64,000 bases of DNA. Source: Ponticaulis profundi. GTDB lineage: Bacteria > Pseudomonadota > Alphaproteobacteria > Caulobacterales > Hyphomonadaceae. Below, piece by piece: positions 59,454 through 64,000 of this stretch. The stretch covers positions 124,001 to 188,000 of the forward strand of contig NZ_JBHSSW010000009.1 in the NCBI RefSeq assembly GCF_042659465.1. Reading direction: 5' to 3'. The translations under genes were made by a program, and so were the position numbers. Below the pieces are notes generated by a model. That model saw only the letters and a list, made by a program, of their open reading frames with translations. It did no database searches and was not told the DNA's origin. The first letter of the stretch is position 1, and each line of letters begins with the position of its first letter.

Positions 59454-61880
59454 ATGCAGATGCCGCTCGTGCTTCCTATTGACGATGTTCTCGATGAATT
59501 GAGCGACGTGCTCGCGGCTGGAAATCGCGCTGTGCTGTCTGCGCCGCCGGGTGCGGGTAAAACCACGCGCGTGCCCTTGCACCTTCTGGCCGCAGACTGG
59601 CGGGCCGATCAGAAAATCATCATGCTGGAGCCAAGGCGGATTGCCGCCCGCCGCGCAGCTGAACGCATGGCGGACATGCTGAGCGAAAAAGTCGGTGAAA
59701 CCGTTGGCCTTCGCTCAAGGCTCGATACCCGCGTTGGCCCGAAAACCCAGATTGAAGTCGTGACAGAGGGTGTGTTCACCAATCTCATCACGCGCGAGCC
59801 AGACCTGCCGGGTTATGCGGCAGTTCTCTTTGATGAATTTCACGAACGTTCGCTGGATGCAGATCTGGGGCTCGCCCTGGCGCTGGAAACCCAAGGCGCT
59901 CTGAATGAGGATCTGCGCATTCTGGTCATGTCAGCGACCCTCGAAACGGGGCGGCTGACCGATATGCTCGGCGCGCCGCTGGTCCAGAGTGAAGGCTGGG
60001 CGTTTCCTGTTGAGACCATCTATCTCGGCAAATCACAGGACCGTCTGGAAGATCAGATGGCACAGGCGATCCGCAAGGCGCTCGCCGGTCAGACCGGATC
60101 TGTGCTCGCCTTTCTGCCGGGCGCGGCTGAAATCAACCGAACCGCTGACAGATTATCTGGCCTCAGCGATGACATTCACATCTGTCCGCTCTATGGCGCA
60201 TTGTCGCCGAAAGCGCAGGACGAGGCCATTCGCCCCGCCAGGAACGGCACGCGCAAAGTCGTGCTCGCGACAGATATTGCGGAAAGCTCACTGACAATTG
60301 AGGGCGTGCGCGTCGTCATTGATGCAGGTCTTGCTCGTATTCCTGTTTTCACGCCGGGCAGTCTGGGGGCGGGGCTGCGCACTGTGCGCGCGTCGATCGC
60401 GAATGTGGACCAGCGACGCGGACGTGCCGGCCGAACCGAGCCGGGTGTGTGCTACCGGCTCTGGCATGAAGAAGAAAACCGGGGCCTTCCAAAAGCGCCG
60501 CCACCGGAAATTCTCGCAACGGATTTGTCGTCCATGTTGCTGAGACTTGCTGATTGGGGTGATGCGAACCCGTTTGCGCTGCAATGGCTCGATCCGCCTG
60601 CCAAAGGGCAGGTCAAAGCGGCTGAGCGCAGTTTACATCAGATGGGCTTGCTCACGGAAGGCGGGCAATTGACGAAGGATGGCCAGACCGCGGTTCGCAT
60701 GCCGATCCATCCGCGTCTTGCAAGGCTTGTCATTGGCGCGCAGAGCGATGCCGATCGCGCCCTTGCAGCGCTTCTGGCTGCGATGATGTCGGAGGTGGGT
60801 CTTGGCGGGCGCCAGATTGATGTGTCCGGGCGGCTGGCTGGCTTTGAACGGGACAGAAGTGCGCGCGCATCCGCTTTGAAACAGCGTGCCCGGCAATGGG
60901 CCGGCACAAAGGCAGAGCCGTCTCATCAGATTGGTGAGGTTCTGGCGAAAGCCTGGCCCGATCAGCTGGCGCGGGTGCGACCGGGCGATCGCAAACGCTT
61001 TCAGCTCGCAGGCGGGGGCGGTGCGCGACTTCCGGACGCGTCTCCACTCGAGGGGCAGGACTGGCTCGTCATTGCCGAAACGGCTGGTCAGAGCGGTGGT
61101 GATCCGATCATCCGCCTTGCAGAGCCCGTTTCTGAGGCGGGGGCATTGAAAATACTTTCGGTCACCGAGCGGGCCTTTGCGGATTATGACCCGAAATCCG
61201 GCAAGGTGGTGGCACGGCGTCAGAAATGTCTCGGCGAGATTGTCCTGTCTGAAACGCCGCTTCAGAAACCGGATGTGCATGTAACAGCAGACGCGGTGCT
61301 GCGCGCCATTCGGGACAAGGGGCTTGGTATTCTGCCCGGCGCGGAGGCGCTGCGCCGCATTCAGGCGCGGGCCATGTGTGTGCGTGATCAGATGCCGGAC
61401 GCTCTGCCGGATTTTTCAGACGAGGCGCTGGTCGACGATCTGGATGCCTGGCTGTTGCCAATTCTCGAGGCGAAAGGCCTCCAGGCCATTGAAAAATCGG
61501 GGCTGGAGGAAGCTTTGCAGGTCCGGCTTGGCTGGGAACACGCTTCCCGACTTGATGAGCTGGCACCGCGAAACTGGAAAAGCCCGACGGGACGGAGCAT
61601 TCTCATCGACTATGAAAGCGATCAGGCACCGCTTATCGCTCTGCGGGTGCAGGACGTCTATGGGATGACACACCACCCCGCCATCTGCGATGGACAGATA
61701 CCCCTGACCTTTTCTCTGCTTTCACCGGCGCAGAGGCCTGTCGCCCTGACCCGTGATCTGCCGGGGTTCTGGAAAGGCGGGTATCGCGACATGCGCAAGG
61801 ATATGAAGGGGCGCTATCCCAAGCATGACTGGCCGGAAGATCCGGCCTCGGCGCAGCCGGGCGGGACGCGCCGTCGCTGA
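59454..61880 (+). CDS. hrpB: ATP-dependent helicase HrpB (DEAH box)
   Basis: The 808-residue DEAH-box helicase has motif I APPGAGKTTR near residue 32, DEFHERSLDADLG (motif II, DEFH), SATLE (III), ATDIAESSLTIEGV (V) and QRRGRAGRTEPGVCYRLW (VI), followed by the HA2 and HrpB-specific C-terminal domains with PTGRSILIDYESDQAP and LTRDLPGFWKGGYRDMRKDMKGRYPKHDWPEDP near the end. The ATG at 59454 matches the short HrpB N-terminus. Roles in RNA processing are proposed for the family. The next gene, an aldo/keto reductase, starts 40 bases on. Confidence 0.95.
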   Translation: MQMPLVLPIDDVLDELSDVLAAGNRAVLSAPPGAGKTTRVPLHLLAADWRADQKIIMLEPRRIAARRAAERMADMLSEKVGETVGLRSRLDTRVGPKTQIEVVTEGVFTNLITREPDLPGYAAVLFDEFHERSLDADLGLALALETQGALNEDLRILVMSATLETGRLTDMLGAPLVQSEGWAFPVETIYLGKSQDRLEDQMAQAIRKALAGQTGSVLAFLPGAAEINRTADRLSGLSDDIHICPLYGALSPKAQDEAIRPARNGTRKVVLATDIAESSLTIEGVRVVIDAGLARIPVFTPGSLGAGLRTVRASIANVDQRRGRAGRTEPGVCYRLWHEEENRGLPKAPPPEILATDLSSMLLRLADWGDANPFALQWLDPPAKGQVKAAERSLHQMGLLTEGGQLTKDGQTAVRMPIHPRLARLVIGAQSDADRALAALLAAMMSEVGLGGRQIDVSGRLAGFERDRSARASALKQRARQWAGTKAEPSHQIGEVLAKAWPDQLARVRPGDRKRFQLAGGGGARLPDASPLEGQDWLVIAETAGQSGGDPIIRLAEPVSEAGALKILSVTERAFADYDPKSGKVVARRQKCLGEIVLSETPLQKPDVHVTADAVLRAIRDKGLGILPGAEALRRIQARAMCVRDQMPDALPDFSDEALVDDLDAWLLPILEAKGLQAIEKSGLEEALQVRLGWEHASRLDELAPRNWKSPTGRSILIDYESDQAPLIALRVQDVYGMTHHPAICDGQIPLTFSLLSPAQRPVALTRDLPGFWKGGYRDMRKDMKGRYPKHDWPEDPASAQPGGTRRR

Positions 61881-61919
61881 TTGGACAAGATTTAAAACAC
61901 ACCTGGAGGGAGACCAGAC

Positions 61920-62966
61920 ATGGAAAAGCGAGAACTTGGCAAAACCGGCATTCAGGTGACCACCTGCTGTCTGGGCACAATGACCTGGGGTGATCAGAAC
62001 ACGGAAGCCGAAGGTCATGAGCAGATGGATTACGCGCTCGACCGTGGGATCAACTTTTTTGATACGGCTGAGATGTATTCCATCCCGCCCAAGCCGGAAA
62101 CGCAGGGCAATACCGAACGCATAATCGGCAGCTGGTTCAAAGCGCGCGGCAGTCGCGACAAGGTCATCCTCGCCAGCAAGATTGCGGGTCGCTCAAAGCA
62201 GATCTGGACACGTGACAACAAGGTCCCGCTGACGCGCGTGGTGAAAGAGCAGGTCGATGAGGCCGTCGAAAAAAGCCTGAAACGCCTTCAGACAGATTAT
62301 ATCGACCTCTACCAGATCCACTGGCCTGATCGTCCGGCTGCGAATTTCGGCGGCACGATGACGGTGGAAGACTACAAGACCGAGTTCGAACCGTTTGAAG
62401 CCATTCTGGAGCATCTGAACGCTCATATCGAGAAGGGAAACATTCGCCATATCGGTGTGTCGAACGAGACGCCTTATGGCGTGATGCGGTTCCTGGCCGA
62501 GTCCGAAAAGCGCGGGCTGCCGCGCATGGAGTCGATTCAGAACGCCTATAATCTTGTGAACCGCACCTATGAGGACGGTCTGGCAGAGATCACCTATCGC
62601 GAACAGTTCAGCCTCTTGGCTTATTCGCCACTGGCGCAGGGCTATCTGACCGGCAAATACCGAAATGGCGCGCTGCCGAAAGGCTCGCGAAAGCAGTTGT
62701 TTGATCGTTTGCAGCGTTATGAGAAGCTGCATGCGGAATCGGCGATCAATGCCTATCTAGACCTTGCGGCAGAGCTGGACCTTGATCCCTCTCAGATGGC
62801 GATCAAATTCTGCGACACACGCCCATTCGTGACCTCAACAATTATCGGTGCGACCAGCATGGAGCAGCTGAAGGTCTGCATCGATGCGTTCGATATGGAA
62901 TGGAATGATGCATTTGAGGCAGATGTAAACGCGTTACACGCGCGTCAGCCCAATCCTTGCCCCTGA
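61920..62966 (+). CDS. Aldo/keto reductase (Tas-like)
   Basis: The 348-residue barrel starts MEKRELGKTGIQVTTCCLGTMTWGDQNTEAEGHEQMDYALDRGINFFDTAEMY, with catalytic Asp and Tyr in FDTAEMY and Lys in ILASKI; IDLYQIHWPDR supplies the catalytic His. The segment with the long insert after the second strand is that of the Tas subgroup, and DTRPFVTSTIIGATSMEQL closes the NADPH site. GGAGGGAG precedes the start. Substrate unknown. Confidence 0.93.
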   Translation: MEKRELGKTGIQVTTCCLGTMTWGDQNTEAEGHEQMDYALDRGINFFDTAEMYSIPPKPETQGNTERIIGSWFKARGSRDKVILASKIAGRSKQIWTRDNKVPLTRVVKEQVDEAVEKSLKRLQTDYIDLYQIHWPDRPAANFGGTMTVEDYKTEFEPFEAILEHLNAHIEKGNIRHIGVSNETPYGVMRFLAESEKRGLPRMESIQNAYNLVNRTYEDGLAEITYREQFSLLAYSPLAQGYLTGKYRNGALPKGSRKQLFDRLQRYEKLHAESAINAYLDLAAELDLDPSQMAIKFCDTRPFVTSTIIGATSMEQLKVCIDAFDMEWNDAFEADVNALHARQPNPCP

Positions 62967-63124
62967 TCTGATCGGCCCGGCGTCGCGGACTTTCCCCGTA
63001 AAGACTGCGACAAAGGGCTTAACTTTGATCTGCATTAAGACCTTGCGAGTTGAAAAACGCCCGTTAAGGTTTCCCCAGCGCCAGTTGCGCGCACTTGGAG
63101 TTGGGCTGAAGGGGAGAGGATCCA

Positions 63125-63457
63125 ATGGCCGATATCGCACCTTATGTTGAGAACGTGAAGAAATATGCGTCTTCCTACAACGAAGCGGCATTGCAGAAAG
63201 TGGTGAACCACCTCGGCATCGCTCTGAAGAACCGCGATTCTTCACTCGTTTCGTGTTCTGATCCGTCTGAACTCGAGCGCGTTCGTGAGAAATGGCTGAA
63301 AAAGAAGTTTGAACTGACCGCGTCTGACGATGATCTGGACGCAGCGATTCAGGAAGTCTGCGAGATCATGAAGGACGAAAAGTCCAACAAGTCACGCGTG
63401 ACCTTCTACTATCTGCTGGCAGAGAAATTCGACAAGATCGGTATGCTGGCGGGCTAG
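63125..63457 (+). CDS. DUF2853 family protein
   Basis: The 110-residue soluble helical protein matches DUF2853: NHLGIALKNRDSSLVSCSDPSELERVREKWLKKKFEL, then LDAAIQEVCEIMK and RVTFYYLLAEKFDKIG. Function unknown. GGGGAGAGG before the ATG supports the start. A strong terminator follows. Confidence 0.9.
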   Translation: MADIAPYVENVKKYASSYNEAALQKVVNHLGIALKNRDSSLVSCSDPSELERVREKWLKKKFELTASDDDLDAAIQEVCEIMKDEKSNKSRVTFYYLLAEKFDKIGMLAG

Positions 63458-63479
63458 GCCCGGACAGACAGATGTTTCG

Positions 63480-63510
63480 AAAAACCCGGTCATATGGCCG
63501 GGTTTTTTAT
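63480..63510. terminator. Bidirectional intrinsic terminator
   Basis: AAAAACCCGG (63480-63489) pairs with CCGGGTTTTT (63498-63507) around TCATATGG, with T-runs on both strands. It serves the DUF2853 gene and the convergent glycosyltransferase gene, whose stop lies inside it. Confidence 0.9.
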
Positions 63511-64000
63511 TGCCCTTTATATTTCCACCAGATGCGGAAAATCCGTGGGCCATCGATCAGATAACGTCGCCACAGTCGACCGGGCTGGCTGAGCAGGCGA
63601 TGAAGCCATTCCAGCCGGTTGCGACGCATCCAGAGCGGTGCGCGATCAACCTTGCCGACGAGAAAGTCGAGGCTCGCCCCGCAACACAGGGCAATGCCGC
63701 GCCCGCCGCCGATCTCGACCGCTTTCTGCGCCACCAGCTCCTGCTGCGGAGATCCGACGCAGATAAAGGCGAAATATTCATTATGGTCGATGAGGAATTG
63801 CGCCGCCGCCTCAATGGCTTCCGGCTTGGTGCGCATGCCCATGGGCGGCTCATGCCAGGCAATGTTCGAAAAACCAAAGTCCTGGATCAGGCGCTCGACG
63901 ACATCTCCGTCCGCACCAATGATCACGATCCGGTCGTTCGGCTTGATGTGGTCGCGTAGCAAAAGCTCTGTCAGGTCGGAGCCGGCCGTAACGGGCAGGG
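63507..64000 (-). CDS. WecG/TagA/CpsF family glycosyltransferase, C-terminal part
   Basis: The gene runs past the window end; the visible 164 residues are the C-terminal part. They include NDRIVIIGADGDVVERL, HEPPMGMR, the conserved FICVGSPQQELVAQKA and GIALCCGASLDFLVGKVDRAPLWMRRNRLEWLHRLLSQPGRLWRRYLIDGP, typical of the family that transfers N-acetylmannosamine-type sugars to lipid-linked intermediates for polysaccharides. The frame is open to base 64000, so no start is assigned. Confidence 0.93.
   Translation of the reverse strand, partial: LPVTAGSDLTELLLRDHIKPNDRIVIIGADGDVVERLIQDFGFSNIAWHEPPMGMRTKPEAIEAAAQFLIDHNEYFAFICVGSPQQELVAQKAVEIGGGRGIALCCGASLDFLVGKVDRAPLWMRRNRLEWLHRLLSQPGRLWRRYLIDGPRIFRIWWKYKGQ

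Noticed and set aside
1..64000. CRISPR arrays, insertion sequences, prophage and integrase genes
   Set aside because: No regularly spaced direct repeats, transposase, integrase or phage structural motifs were seen on either strand.

Overview
The window looks like the chromosomal origin region of an alphaproteobacterium of the Caulobacterales/Hyphomonadaceae type. The main reasons are the hemE-linked origin with two full CtrA boxes beside DnaA boxes, the order rho-mnmE-mnmG-rsmG-parA-parB with parS sites, a Caulobacter-type TonB-dependent receptor near a tryptophan halogenase-like flavoprotein, a CC0125/CC1285-type lipoprotein, a large (about 1620-residue) NAD-glutamate dehydrogenase, and the hisBHAFE plus secB/Tim44/mltA/Smr block. 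Base composition by eye is moderate for the group; it was not counted. I see no tRNA, rRNA, IS element, prophage or CRISPR array.

1-8.3 kb: the start of a DsbA/HCCA-isomerase-like gene faces away from three overlapping genes (C-terminally anchored membrane protein, periplasmic binding protein, duplicated small membrane domain) that I cannot assign to a known system. Next come the HslUV protease genes with a DUF2157-like membrane protein inserted between them, then a HAMP-GGDEF-EAL cyclic-di-GMP enzyme.
8.4-14.5 kb: histidine operon hisB-hisH-hisA-hisF-hisE, then Smr, mltA and Tim44-like genes on the minus strand, and secB.
14.5-27 kb: dnaQ, coaE, aroE, maf and the PPDK regulatory protein run leftward from the origin at about 18162-18490. 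hemE, hemJ, rho, mnmE, mnmG, rsmG, parA and parB run rightward. Four perfect parS sites lie between 21403 and 25066, two of them inside rsmG.
27-39 kb: GNAT acetyltransferase and NAD-glutamate dehydrogenase; AI-2E family membrane protein; HerA-like DUF853 ATPase; YihY; flavin-dependent halogenase; and rtcB. Upstream of rtcB is a leader whose predicted antiterminator and intrinsic terminator exclude each other, followed by a hairpin between Shine-Dalgarno and start codon. This is the best candidate for an undescribed element.
39.8-54 kb: TonB-dependent receptor, aldehyde dehydrogenase, unknown proteins, lipoprotein, TadG-like surface protein, short-chain dehydrogenase, small membrane proteins, an NAD-dependent reductase, an EamA transporter, and an exported protein made of five 76-residue Val/Pro/Gln-rich repeats.
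54-64 kb: peroxide defence (ahpC, ahpF, divergent oxyR), dicarboxylate symporter, hrpB helicase, aldo/keto reductase, DUF2853, and the C-terminal part of a WecG/TagA-type glycosyltransferase that runs off the window.

All structural and functional calls come from reading the sequence; no alignment, folding or database search was run.
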